Source of the DNA: Cordia subcordata
Taxonomy: Eukaryota; Streptophyta; Magnoliopsida; Boraginales; Cordiaceae
DNA length: 64,000 bases
Direction of reading: 5' to 3'
NCBI GenBank assembly: GCA_028554755.1
Contig: JAPTOF010000002.1
Coordinates: forward strand, 12,449,001-12,513,000
Position numbers and translations under genes: made by a program. Below the pieces are notes generated by a model that had not been told where the DNA came from, did no database searches, and saw only the letters and a program-made list of their open reading frames with translations. Of this stretch, positions 25,182 to 37,500 are shown in pieces; the stretch's first letter is position 1; every line of letters begins with the position of its first letter.

Positions 25182-25189
25182 TATCTAAC

Positions 25190-25404
25190 TAGTTTATTAT
25201 CTTTTTTGTTTTTATTTTTTTGAGCTAGGGTGTCCCCAAGCCACATTAGACTTGAAACTAATCCTTATCGAGTCAGGAACGGTTAAGAAAATTTTCTCCC
25301 AACAAGTGCAATTTTTGGGATTCGAACTTGTGTTCTTCTCTTTTTAGGGATAAACCCGCTATCACCTTAACTAACAACTTATTAGTTTATTACCTTCTTT
25401 GTTT
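25190..25404 (-). mobile_element. tRNA-derived SINE with target site duplications
   Basis: On the minus strand the body reads GTTAAGGTGATAGCGGG (A-box region), then CAAGTTCGAATCCC (pol III B box) and a 3' part with GATTAGTTTCAAGTCTAATG and GGCTTGGGGACACCC, ending in an A-rich tail (TTTTTATTTTTTT on plus, about 25208-25220). Flanks TAGTTTATTATCTTTTTTG (from 25190) and TAGTTTATTACCTTCTTTG (from 25383) are imperfect direct repeats. tRNA-like head, A-rich tail and long direct repeats together define a SINE. Confidence 0.7.
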
Positions 25405-27044
25405 GAAACTTACCACATTATTTTTCTACACTTGATATAAAGTGACACAATTACCCTTTTGCGCTTACTAACATTAACTTGTCAATTGCCATGTGATGAT
25501 AAACAAATGTATTTTTGTGAAAATTTATAGCAAAGAACCAATAGTCTGTCGTAGATGTAGAAAAGCCATGCTTAATGCGCTCTTTGTTAATACATTAAGA
25601 CATAAGATTGTATACCACCTTCTAAAAAATTGTAATTTTTTTCCTTTTTGTTTCTTTTTGTTAAGTCCCGCACCCTCATGGGATTATATGTGCGATCTCA
25701 CGCTCGGGGAGATAGTCCCAACAAGTTGAACTATCCCATAATTTCAAGTTGGGATTTTAAAATACAGGGGATAATAAGTTAATTAGACAAAATACAGGAG
25801 CAAAACGTGTATTTTGCCCCCAAAATTTTTATTCAATTGAGGAAAAAAAAGTATAATTTAATACTAATATAATGGATAATCTTGTTGGCATGGATCGGAT
25901 GAAATTAGTTTTTCAATCTAAAAAGCCATTGCAAGTATACATTTTAAAAAGAAAAAGAAATAGGTTAACAGTCTGTTTGGCAAAATTAACTGTTAGAATA
26001 GCTGATAGTTGTTTAAGTAGCAGATAATGGTTTGAGTAGCTGATAGCTATTATATTTTATTTATTAGCAAATAACTATTTGGTTAGCTGATTGAATAACC
26101 CGTGTTTGATAAAATTAGCTGTTTGATTAGTTGAAGAATATAAAATGACATTAAAAGACATTGATATTATGTTATTATGTTATGATAAATATAATTATTA
26201 TTACTATTATTGAAATAAGATAATTTATTTTATAATTAGATATATGTTTCTTGTAATAACATATGATTATTAAAGTATAATAAAATTACTTTTGATAAAT
26301 CAATTTTATTAATATTACAAAAAATGTTATTATTGTAGAAATATTTTTTAATTGATCAAAGATTTATTTTTTTAAGAAAAATAATAAATGGATGAATAAG
26401 ACTTACACTTTTTTTAGTATATTTTGATATAGATAGGAATTAAATTTGCTTTTTATGTTATTTTAGATTTATACTCTGTGAAAGAAAAATATAAAAATAT
26501 AGAAAGAGATTGTATAGTAAGTAGAATTACCAAAAAATAATGAAGAGAGGGTAAGATTGCCAAAATGAAATATGAAACACTATCTACTACTTAAAACGTT
26601 AAAAATATTAACGTTTTAGAAACACTACTTCAAACACTATTTCAACCAAAAATACTATATAAAACACTACTTTATCGAATAACAAAGATAGGAGGAGATA
26701 GTGGTTTGATCATATCAAAACACTAAATATTAGTTGAAACACTGTTGTCGAACAACGCCTAAGTGGAGGCTCAACCCTCAACTCTTGTATTGTTGAACAA
26801 GGGAGGAACTTTTTTCTTCACGAGTTATCCAGAATATCCGCATGCAAGAGCTGAAACAACTCAGTATTTTCAATAAACTCAAAAATGGAGAGTTAAAAAA
26901 TCTTTTAGTATTTTATTGAAACTTGATTTGATCTATAATTGGATAAAACATCCAAAAGACAGTTCAACGCGTAAAACTTTTACTATTCGCCCAGTTCGAG
27001 AAAAGACTGGACCAAACCATGTGAACAAATTTGTTGGAATACCT
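25405..27044. other. Intergenic DNA; possible hAT-like element at about 25974-26762
   Basis: The stretch from CTGTTTGGCAAAATTAACTG to CTGTTGTCGAACAACGCC is AT-rich, with GCTGATAG-type short repeats at its left end and ends resembling hAT MITEs, but the inverted repeats are weak. The rest shows nothing recognisable. Confidence 0.3.
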
Positions 27045-27464
27045 TTAAAGGGCCAGCTTTTCAATGCCATTAGATTGCCGAAAGCTTTGCAAGATAGACG
27101 CAATGAGAAGAGATTCATCATCATCGTCCTCACCACCACCATTCGCGACACTTTCTTCGGTGTCCGGAGTCGGCGGCGGTGGCAGCGGTGGTGGTGGAGG
27201 AAGAGCAACAACCGGGTAAATAAAATTAGTACGAGCTTTCTCTATCCCACAAAAAGCAATGGAGGAAATATCATAAGCCAATGCAGCTTTCTCAGCAGTG
27301 TCAAATGTGCCTAGCCAGTGTCTTTCTTTAGTGTGTGGATTTCTAATTTCCGCAGCATATCTCCCCCATGGTCTTCTACGTACCCCAAGGTACCCAGTAG
27401 AGTGTCTGGAGCTTCTCCCCCTCACTGGTTTTCTAACATCTAATCGATTCGAAAGATTTTCCAT
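27045..27464 (-). CDS. AP2/ERF transcription factor, LEP/ERF086-like (ERF group VIII-b type)
   Basis: Single-exon 139-residue DNA-binding protein, expected in the nucleus on GCC-box-like sites. One AP2 domain spans about residues 24-82: [19 protein letters not shown], then [18 protein letters not shown], closing with KARTNFIYP. The WLG and RYAAEIR elements are intact, and Ala/Asn occupy the positions that are Ala/Asp in most ERFs. Instead of the common RAARxMRG helix it has [10 protein letters not shown], a variant I associate with LEAFY PETIOLE-like proteins. A proline run (88-99) and an acidic Gly/Asp patch (109-117) follow. It is shorter than Arabidopsis LEP. The ATG at 27464 is the first in frame and the reading frame is clean. 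Group members shape leaf and inflorescence development; that role is inferred. Confidence 0.9.
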   Translation of the reverse strand: MENLSNRLDVRKPVRGRSSRHSTGYLGVRRRPWGRYAAEIRNPHTKERHWLGTFDTAEKAALAYDISSIAFCGIEKARTNFIYPVVALPPPPPLPPPPTPDTEESVANGGGEDDDDESLLIASILQSFRQSNGIEKLAL

Positions 27465-27570
27465 GGCATGACCTCTGTAAAACTCGGACCGAGCAAATCA
27501 CGGTACAAGACAACTCTTGATAAAAATGAATCAATTTTTTAGTGTTCGTGTTAAATTGAGAATGAGTTGG

Positions 27571-27580
27571 GGTTTAAATA
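27571..27580 (-). promoter_or_regulatory. Probable TATA box of the ERF gene
   Basis: The minus strand reads TATTTAAACC about 107 bp upstream of the ATG at 27464. Confidence 0.4.
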
Positions 27581-30500
27581 CTCGAGAGGTTACACTTAAA
27601 ATTAAAGAATTAGTCCCCATTATTGTTAGCACTAGCTAGAATATTGAATTAAAGAATCACATAGACAAGTAAGATATCACTTGGATATTTTAATTTATAG
27701 CTAGTCAAGTGAGGCAGGTGGGTGGTATTGGCCATATAACATTAGAAAAAAGCAAATTAATGGCGATTTTTTTTTCTCTAATGGTCATTTATTAATATAT
27801 GGTGTCTCATCCTTGTTTTCCTCGTTAATGACTTCATATTGGTGAACATTGTGCGTAAATCCTTGAATTATGTGTTGTTGTACTTCCTGGCACCAAATAA
27901 TCTTGTAGTATACTCACCCTGAAAGCTGTATTTGGTTATACATCACATATAAGATGCATGAACCGTAAGAAAAATTTATTGATGAGAATCTCATCAGACT
28001 GGGGCGTTTTCCATGTTAAATCATTGAGATAGGAAATATAATAAAGGTAGAAGCATATCTTGGTTCATATATAGAGAATATAATACGATTTTGAGTTTAA
28101 TTATGATCTTTTAAAATAATATGATTTCCTTCATGTATTATGGGATGTTAGAGAGAATAGAAGTCATATGGATAACCACATATAATGGAAACCTAGCCCT
28201 GATATATTCCTCTTATTCCTAATTTTAGTTTTCCCCATCATAAAAAGAAAGTGAAAGAAAAGTTTGATCTTTTACATATAAGAGGTCAATACCAAATTAG
28301 ATGCCTAGAGTCCAATAACTTTAACTTGATAAGATCACTTTAGTTAGACTTAACTTCAAGATAACCTATAATATACATTAATTAAACATGCAAGCCCATT
28401 TAAAAAAGAAATAATTTCCAACATGCACATCCCCAAATATGTCTTAGTGATAAGTGTGTGGAAAAACCACATCACTAATATTAGATTGAGTGTTTTTATT
28501 TACCTAGTGCAGTTATCTTGCAGAAAAAATTATTGCATCCGAAATTTACTGAGTAGTGGTCAATCTCCACTAGTTGGTTTTCTCATCAGCAAAATAAAAA
28601 AAGAAATAGAAGGTGCACGTATAGAATGGTCATATAAAAAATAAAATAGGCACATTAAATTGTTAATTTGAGTTTGTAAAAGAAAAAAAAAGTAGTTATT
28701 TCTTTCCCTTTTTTTTTTTTTCAAATCAGAGTATAATTCACGTGATTGAGACTATCTTCCTTAAAGAGCAAGGTCCTTAGTTCGAATCTCATAGTTTCAA
28801 TAAGCAAGTTTTTCTTTTTCTTGTTAAGATATATGTGCATTTACCTCAAATTTTGTTTTGCTAATTTGAACTATTTTCTTTTGTAAAGATAGAAGTGCAT
28901 TTACCTCAATAAATTTTTAGAAGTATGTGCCTTTTTAATGTAAAAGATCAAATTAACTTTTATTTAAAAAATTATCAAGGGTCTCATGTTAGTAGCTAAT
29001 GATTTTTCATGATTAACTACTATCAAATATGCTAATAATCGAACCTATTACGCTGTGTATCTCTGTTTGATGACAGGAACAAATTTTCCCCCATTAGTAT
29101 TATTTCTCGAACACCCTGTTTAAAAAGCTTTATTTGATAAAGAGAAACTTATCTTATGCTGTTTTCAATAATCCACCGGCATGGAGACAATATTATTTTA
29201 AATTCAAGCCTAAAACATGAACATATTCTTTTAAATAAGTGGCAATGAAATTCAAGGCAAAAACAATAATACCACAGAAATATATAACCACTATATTGAT
29301 GGGCACAAAACAATGTTGAACATGGAAATACATTACAAATAATATTCTGCGATGAGGTTTTGGATAATTATTTATCAAAATTTCTACTTGAAAATGTTTC
29401 ACAAGAGGATTTTTTTTTTTTGTGGGGCAAATTTCAGAAGAGGATTCAAATTCCGATTTTATTATGATATAAGAAGAAGGGAAAGAATTTCGTTGACAAC
29501 TTACTTGGGCCGTGCATGAATATAAGATTGGAATTTAAAAGTATATATCATGTAAGAATTTTATTATTATTATTTTTTATTTTTTTATTTTTTTTGCACT
29601 AAGGAAAATTTAATGGAGAACTTGACTATCAATAGTAAATTTTGGATGTTTGGCATATCTATTGTAGCCACGACTAAGTAACTCAACATAACCAACTCAA
29701 GGTAGGAAATTAGGATTATACTTCATTTGCGATTTCAGCTTCAAAGTAATGTAATATTTTTTCTGTCGTATCTGGGTTCCAACATGTGTCAGATACCAAT
29801 GTGTACGTGTCCCTACATGAATAGGTCAATTAATACGAATTTTCTTATGATAAGGTGGGAATAAATGCAATCTGCATTAATTGTTGACCCGAAAGATTTA
29901 TTTAAAAAAAATGCAAACTGAATTTATCACAAAATTTGTTGAGGAGATGTAGCAGGATCAACAAGTGTCACGTGTCCATTTGTTTCGTCCGCATTAGTTT
30001 TAAATTAAATGCCCCTATATATCACCCAAAACAGAAAAGTGAAGGGAAAATAAGATCAATAGTTTTGAATTATTCAAAATTTTATACTTTCATCATAAAT
30101 GAATGTGCAGTATGTTTATTAAATTTTCCATGTACTACAATATAATGTGACCACGAAAATAATTATTTTAGTTTATTTTATGAATCATTAATTGTTTTCT
30201 GAGGGACATCTTTCATTTTTATAGGGTCGTCTGGTCTATCATTCTAGCCTCGACCATTGCAAGTTCTAGTAAGTGTAGAAATTTAATTCCCCATCCAGAA
30301 AAGGGGAAAAAATGAAAAGACAACCCAACAAGCCTAAGAAGAAAAGAATCAATAAGTTGTTAATTGAAGTGATAACTTTCATTTTATAAGGAGAAAAATA
30401 TAAATTTGACTACGAAGAAGTGCCTCGTTCGGAGGAGTTTGGTTCATTTCTCTGTGCTCAATAGGAATTAGTTTAAAATTCAATTTGAATTTAAGATACC

Positions 30501-30604
30501 ATAACTCAAAGCAAAGAAAAAATGTAAAAAAAGCAGCTTCTATATCCAAATATGAAGATAACTAATATTGACAGCATGATAGCCAAAATGAGCAAAAAGT
30601 TGCT
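27581..30604. other. Intergenic DNA with no recognised gene
   Basis: 3 kb of AT-rich sequence. Near 28765-28790 a CCTTAGTTCGAATCTCAT stretch matches a pol III B box and might be an old SINE head, but no tail or target duplication is clear. Confidence 0.45.
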
Positions 30605-30731
30605 GCCCGTTTGGTTATGCTTATTTAGATGCTTATAAACATCCACAATAAAAAATAACCACTTTAAATTTTTATTTAAAAAAAAAAAAAACTCTTATAA
30701 GCACCTAAAATAAGCATTGTTGAACACCGGC
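30605..30731. mobile_element. hAT-like MITE, about 127 bp
   Basis: The left end GCCCGTTTGGTTATGCTTATTT and the right end AAATAAGCATTGTTGAACACCGGC are imperfect inverted repeats, with nested GATGCTTATAA / TTATAAGCACC. Same stem-loop family as 12886-12997. Confidence 0.5.
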
Positions 30732-30894
30732 CCTCTTACTAGCTCGCTGATAACATACAAAAAAGTGCTCAAGCTTGATAAAAGCATGCACGAAATGTTC
30801 AGAAAAAGAACAAACAGCCAAAGGATTGAAACCATTACATGTATCCATAATTAATATACATATTATATATGTGGTTATCAACACCACCAATAGC

Positions 30895-31012
30895 ACATTG
30901 AATGGTTCGGTTGAACTTCTCTTTTAAAACCCCCACCTCCAACCGAATCCTTGACCCTCGTGCGATTCGAACCAAGCTAGATACCCGTCCAGGAACCAAC
31001 CATCTTGTGTAA
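30895..31012 (-). repeat. Possible tRNA-derived repeat (SINE-like)
   Basis: The minus strand carries GATGGTTGGTTCCTGGACGG followed by AGCTTGGTTCGAATCGCACG, in the order A box to B box. It lies just 3' of the elicitor-peptide gene and may be part of its 3' UTR. Ends and target duplication not found. Confidence 0.3.
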
Positions 31013-31102
31013 TACTTAATTATAGAGAAACCATGAATAAATTCACATGAAGCATTCCTTAACAGCAAAGATCCAACAGAAGAGTGATGAAAGGTGACAT
31101 GG

Positions 31103-32358
31103 TTAATTAGTCTGAGGGTTACTTGAGCTAATTTCTGGCCTTGGAGGTCTCCTTCCAGCCCTAACAACCTCTTGAGTTGCCTACGAACAAGCAGCATGTA
31201 GAGAATCTTAGCAAACAGGTCATGCATGATGAGTTCATATATAAAAAACACAAACACTTGCACGTGCGATCAATCTCAAAAACATGCAGTGATGGAGCCA
31301 GAATTTTTATCAAGGATGTCAATTGAGGGGCAACTTTTTATAACTTTATATCAAGGGGGAAAAAAATCCATTTTCCAAATCATAGAAACAACTGATAAGG
31401 ATAGTCATTTATGAATTTAGTAGAAGTAATACACTCGCATAAGTAAATAAATTTTAATAATGCTCTAATAATAATGACTTATTGAATGTAAGAGGGTCAA
31501 ATGACCCTCCTTTTAAATAAAGGTGGCTTCATCCTTGCAAGCAGGCAAATATCTAAGCATAACATATAATTCATTGCTATATATATTTCATTTCAGTGGG
31601 ATTGATCAATTATCTAATGTGCAATTTTTCAGTAGTGATTTTAAAACTAAAAGTACATAATATTTAAAGAATTTTATGGAGTCAGCGGGGACTTCCATGG
31701 CCTTAGGACTCGTTTAGATCGGCTTTTCCTATAAGTGCTTCTTTTATAACTTTTGAAAAAGTGAAAGTTTTGGCTTTTGAATAAAACTAAAGTTAAGTTT
31801 TTTCCAGAGTTACAGCTTCATTTTTAAATGAATTCAGTTATTCATTACAAAAAAAATATTTTCTTTAAGGGGAAAAAATGTTTTCATGAAAAAAAAAAAA
31901 AAACCAAAACATGCTCTTAACCATCACTCGTCTTGTGCATGCAAGTAGACTAAGAGAATTGCACCAAAAAAATTTTTAGCAGTTTTAAAAAATACGAGAA
32001 GCACTGGTATATTTTAGGCGAACTACAGAAGCACCGGTGCATTTATCCCGGCCCCAAAAGCATTAAAAAAAAAATAAGGGTTAAAAAACATACTAATAGC
32101 ACAAAGTTGAGAAAGGGAAAGCGTGTTTACAAAATCTAGCATCTGTTGCTGATCATCAGTTGTTGAAGAGGGATCATCAGTTGTTTCGCCATCAATTTTC
32201 TTGTCTAAACTTGGATTATAATCAGATGTGGATTCAAAACCTAAGCACTTGAGGAAAGCTCTTATAGCTTCTTGCAAAAACTTGCATGGATTATTTTGGA
32301 TGAATATTTCTGCAGCAACAGATGATTGTTTCTCCTCGTTCTCTACTGTGCCCTCCAT
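31103..32358 (-). CDS. Plant elicitor peptide precursor (PROPEP-like), two exons
   Basis: Small cytosolic precursor whose C-terminal Pep is released on damage and sensed by PEPR receptor kinases (family knowledge). Exon 1 is 32131-32358 (76 codons from ATG at 32358): an acidic head, then the amphipathic PCKFLQEAIRAFLKCLGFES, matching the hallmark N-terminal helix with the 'K/HCLG' motif of PROPEPs, then an acidic linker ending QQQMLDF. The donor GTAAAC is at 32130. Exon 2 is 31103-31180, acceptor TTCGTAG, phase 0. It encodes 25 residues including RAGRRPPRPEISSS and the end NPQTN before TAA. A basic, Pro/Arg-rich tail, Ser-Ser and a final Asn right before the stop are the Pep signature. Total 101 residues, a normal PROPEP length. 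The 950-bp intron carries transposon scraps. The usual Gly after Ser-Ser is Ser here. The intron model is inference; RT-PCR or RNA-seq would settle it. Confidence 0.75.
31288..31541. mobile_element. MITE-like repeat inside the elicitor-peptide gene's intron
   Basis: The ends AGTGATGGAGCCAGA and AGGTGGCTTCATCCT are near-inverted copies, and AGAGGGTCAAATGACCCTCCTTTT sits near the right end. The stretch resembles the dispersed 'tggagcca' repeats of plant introns. It lies fully within the intron 31181-32130, so it need not disrupt the protein. Confidence 0.4.
31706..31922. mobile_element. hAT-like MITE remnant in the same intron
   Basis: ACTCGTTTAGATCGGCTTTT at the left, A/T-rich middle, and TTTTTCATG-type complement then AACCAAAACATGCTC at the right. 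Inverted repeats are weak. Confidence 0.3.
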
Positions 32359-32458
32359 TTTCTTGCACTCTCCACCTCCTCTTCTTCTTCTTTCTAGTTC
32401 TCTAGGTGTCTAATTTAATGCTCTCTGGTGCGGTTTGGTGGCTCTTGTTTTAAATGAA

Positions 32459-34500
32459 GCTCTGTCCTATTTGTTTGTCTCTTTTAATTTATCACTTGGT
32501 GATCTCTATCTCCTCAACATGGGTTTTAGGGATAGTTTTGTTACGATGACTTAGATTCGAATTTCATGAGTAATGGTTTCGAGTATAGCAGAGTTTTAAG
32601 AAAAAGTTTTATTCGGTAATTGATTTATTCGGTGCTTTAATTTATTTTTTATATTTTTTATAATCAAATCTTTTATTTCTAAAACACAAGAATTCGCTCT
32701 TTTATTTTTACAATTAATTGCCCCATTAGTCCTAAGTTCAAAAGAAAGTTAAAAAATAAATATTTTTCAGTCTCTTATCTTTACAATTGGACATCGTCAA
32801 TCCCTAATTTTTTTTTTTTGGCAATTTGTGAAATTATTAGTCTCTTATTTTTACAATTTTGTATTATTATTAGTCCTATCGCCATTATTTTATTGATATT
32901 TTTTGAGTTTAGACTAATGATGTTATAAATTACAAAAATAAAAAATTAAATTATCATGTTTTAAAGATAGAAATTCTATTATAAAAAAAATTAAAAAGTA
33001 ATGGACAAAATGAGTCAATTCTATCTCTTAGAAATAAAAACCCAACCGACGTTTTCGAGTTCTGTAGAGTTGGCCGAGGCACATGCCCTCAATGCGCAAC
33101 TCTTTATGCTGTTGCTTGTATACGACAAATAAGCCCTTCCACAAGAGCCTAACTGCAACACTTAAAAAGATGGACAACCAAAAGTCCACCGATCAAAAAC
33201 TCATCCTATATAGTTTTATTTGGTTGGGGGGGGGGGGTGATGTAGTTATTCTGGGGTGCATGGTTAATGTCTGATTTAATATATTTAATATTAATAGGGT
33301 GGATAAATAAGAGGTTTACACTGTTTGATTAAATAAAAAAAGAAAAAAAATTAGATTCATCTTTTCTTAGTATTTCAGGTCACATCGATCATTAATCTTA
33401 AGAGTTAAATTTGTGTTTTACTCGTTATAGGAGTGAAATCTTTATCAGTTTAACTAACAACTAAATAATGGAATTAGATATTTTCTTTTTAGTTTTAATT
33501 TTCGGAATTTGACTGAGAATCCAACCGATTCATCTAACTCCAACATTATATGTACTCTCCTCTAGTTCCACCATTGACCTCTGCATCTGCTACCTAATAA
33601 TATGCTTTTATATATTAGTTATAGTTTAACTTTGTATTGAATGTATCTACTTTACTAAATTTATTAGTTCTATTCTGTTTTGGGATTAATCCATTCACAG
33701 ATTCGTGAACTATATAATTTGCGGCAACGGGATAATTTGGTCAAGTGAGCTTTTTAGCTCCTGAACTGTTAGTCTTTTAAATTTTTTCATTCAAAAATTA
33801 GTCATTTCTATTCAAAAAATAATGTTACTTGTTACTTGTTACTTGCACAATCATGGCACATAAATAACTAAAATACAAATGATAACATTAGTTTGGACAG
33901 AAATAGCTAAAAGTATAATAGTAGCAGAGGATCAAAATTTCTCGTGTGTCATAATTTAAAGGACTTGTCGATGATTTAACCTATTTTTCGTATGATTGTT
34001 TGTTAGATTTGTAATATAGTTGATGAACCGAAACTAATCTACTAATCATTAAATGTTCTTTTTTTTCCAAATTTTTTCCGGTGAAAATTGAAGCTAAATT
34101 TCGCTTACCCTACTTTGGTATATTTTGCATCATTTCTTCATTGTTTTCTTTGATTGTCCATCATCATATATATAAAAACAAAAGCACTTAAAAAAGAGTC
34201 GTGTGTTGATGCCTTTAAATTTTAATAGTTACAAGGAGCTCGCGTTAGGTACACATTCCACTAAGTTGCCATAAAAGAGAGCTGGCCGATGACAGGTGTG
34301 AATACCTGGCCTCTTATTTGTCAGCGACACCTACTCCACCGTATTAAACGCTCCGCACATCAAGTATATTCTAACATTAATCACAATGCTGCACAGAAAG
34401 AAAGACCATTGAGAATCATGGGATGGGTCCTAAGAGCAAAGGCTATTTTTAACATTTTCCTCGTCAAAGTGAAGCACAACTCGCGACTTCGGACGGTTGG
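32459..34500. other. Intergenic DNA with no recognised gene
   Basis: Contains a 12-base G run (33226-33237), unusual in this AT-rich window, and TAGTCTCTTATTTTTACAATTTT-type repeats near 32770-32880. No gene. Confidence 0.45.
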
Positions 34501-37500
34501 CTCGCGAATTTTGACCTACAAGTCAAAAAACGCCTTTATTTTTTTTTTAGAAAAAAGTATTTTTTCAAAAAAAAAAAAGTTATATTATTTTTATAATAAC
34601 TATTTAATTTAATTTTTTTTAAAAATTAAAATAAAAAAAACTCAAATATAACTTTTTTAAAAGTCAGAATTTTAGTTTTTTAAAATAAACTGTTTTTTAA
34701 AAGTTGTTAAGAAAACGCTTTTAAAAAAAAAAAGCAATTCAAACGGACCCAAAGCATATTAGAACGAGGATATCCTTCATTGCGCCACCCGTTATTAGTC
34801 CAATATACTCCTTGTGCAAAAAGATAGGATGGGAGAAACATTCTGGGATAAAATAACCGACTTCTGTATCAAATATATATGTGTGTATATGTATATGTAT
34901 GTATGTATGTATATATGTGCGTCTGTATGTGTTAAAAATGCGGCTTCCTTTCTCCCATTCATTATATATACACAAACTATATAAAATAAGCAAACGTTGC
35001 AGACACTATACATACACACGACAGGTACATGGTCTAACACAGATACTGTACACAGAAACACATTGTACACACACACTATACACTAACACTACGTATGGTC
35101 AAAAATAATTTCTCTTTGAATCAAGTGCATTTTTGACAAATTACTTAACACTCCAAAAGAATATTAAATTTAGATCAAACCACATATAATATTTTTTATT
35201 TCTAGGAATATTTTGATGGTATCAAAGAACTTTCAGTAGATTTCCAAAAATCACGTAAATTTCCAAAAATTACTTAGATTTCTAGAAATCAAATTCTCTC
35301 GAGAATAAAAAGTCATTTCTTGACCCGAACACCCCCTTAATGATTATAATTATAGCTAAAGATTATATGCTAAACGATTTCGATTATATGATTGTTTTAT
35401 TTGAACACTAAAGTTACTATATCCAAGATATAGTTCCTAAAGAGAACCAGACAACCAAGACATTTTACACACATCAAACCAAATACGGTAGAACGGGACA
35501 ATAACGTCTCACTACTAACACCCAAACCTGTGGTTTTATGCCTAAACTGTCCCTTCACTTTCCACCATTCTGATGACACTGATGTATTGGTCATTTTTAA
35601 GTAAGATAGAATTATGAATTATTGGATTTGGTCATTTAAATTTTATTCCTTGACCCAAAGAATATTTAAATCTTATTCATTCGTTTTGAGCGGAAAGTGT
35701 TTAAAGTAAATTTTGCAATGAATGAATGAAATTAAAAAGATTGCATATGGTAACTCATGATTCACCCCTCACTTCAGAAATGACAAGGTGAAAAAAATTA
35801 GAATATTCTAATCCACAATAGGGCGGGTAAACTGAAACAAAAATAGTTCTACATAGGTGGTTAAAACCAAAAAAAAAAAAAAAAATGAATAAAATTTAAT
35901 GAATGATTTGAAACTCTATTTAGTTGATAATAGGACATATAAAATAAAGATGCCTAGCACCAATCGAAAAATTAGTGAAGTGGGTAAACTGAAAGAAGAA
36001 ATTAATTGAGTGAGTGAACCTAATATAAAAAAAAAGACTAAAAACAATATTTCACTAATAAATATTCTAAAGCTATCTGTAATTTTGAAAAATTAAAAAA
36101 ATATATATATTTTTTCTTGGTCAAACAGCTAAAAGCTATTATAAAGAAGTTGGAGTGACTTGGGCCCCATTTAGATGGCTTCTTTTAAAAGGAAAAAAAT
36201 TGTGGCCAAAGAGGTCAAAATGGGAACAAATTTGTAATTTGACATTTTCATTGTCTATCTTACCTTAAGGAGAAAAACTAAAATTTTAAATTTGAATTAA
36301 GCTTTTTGCTTATCTTTCATCATTAAATATTCAACCAACATAACCGTATTATCGTTTCTAATGGATTGACCAACATGTGTGTGTATGTGTACATATTATC
36401 TTTGCTTCAATATTTGATTTAATCTCTTATTTTCTTGGATTAAACTTTTACATCTCAAAAATTGTAAGTGTAAATGATAATATTTGGCACAATTGGACAA
36501 GCTAATGGAGTAGCTTGGTTATTATGCTTCTTATAGCAATCTATTCATGTTCGCGTGTGAGAGAATTTTTGTATTTTTTTTAAAATCTTTTATTTACTTT
36601 TTAATATTTTTATTGGTAATTGATGAATTATGGAGCCAATAAAAATTAAGAATTACTTATTATGTCTCAAATTAAGAGATATTTAAGATGACGCGATATG
36701 GTCTAGAACTTCTTAGAATCACTATTGTTAACTTTTCTTTTTCATTTTTCTATAAACATCCTATCGACGTAATTTTATGTGTAATTTTTCACTTTAGACA
36801 TCCTATAAACATGATTTTTTATAATTTTAAATTTTTTCTATTTATTATTGAGTAATTATTGAAAATGAAACCAACAAGATTTAAATATTAATATTTGCAT
36901 GGCCTAAAATTAGAAGATAGTTAATATAATGTGTCACCTTGACTTTCTTGAAAAAAGATATGGCCTCTTCTAGACCCTCTAGAGCTTTTGAGATATAATT
37001 CTATATATTATATACATGGGAAAACGTATATGCCTTTCTGTAATGCCACATGTTATAATGTTAAGCCTTCTTCTATATCTAACAAAGCATTTAATTTAAA
37101 ATATATATATATATTATTTTTTCCCATGTCAGATCATTTTTTAATCTTACATTCTCAATTTACATATTTTATTCAACTACTGAAAATTTTTCATAAAAAC
37201 ATTAGTAGTATTGAAAATTTACTAAGCATTGCATTCTTACATAGAATGTAAAAATTGACTATCAATTTTAACTTATAATACACATGTGTCTATCAAAGAG
37301 TGAGATTCTTAATAATAATATAATAAGATTCTCTGCAAGCCTAAAAAAATGAATAAATCTTTAAGTTAATCACATTGATTACTATAGAAAATCAATCAAA
37401 ATCAATAAGATACATAATTCAATTTTAGGTTAAAGGAAAAGCAAATGTCACTTAAAATGGTAAATGATAAGTGATGGTGTGTCATCACACAAAAATTTTA

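Noticed and set aside
26916..27314. 132-codon plus-strand frame
   Set aside because: Antisense shadow of the ERF gene, whose AP2 domain is unmistakable.
30835..31263. 142-codon minus-strand frame
   Set aside because: Runs through the Pep exon in another frame and through a SINE-like repeat; no family likeness, while the Pep frame has a splice acceptor and matching phase.
34739..35108. Overlapping frames on both strands rich in Tyr/Ile/His or Cys/Val
   Set aside because: They translate TATG and CACA microsatellites.
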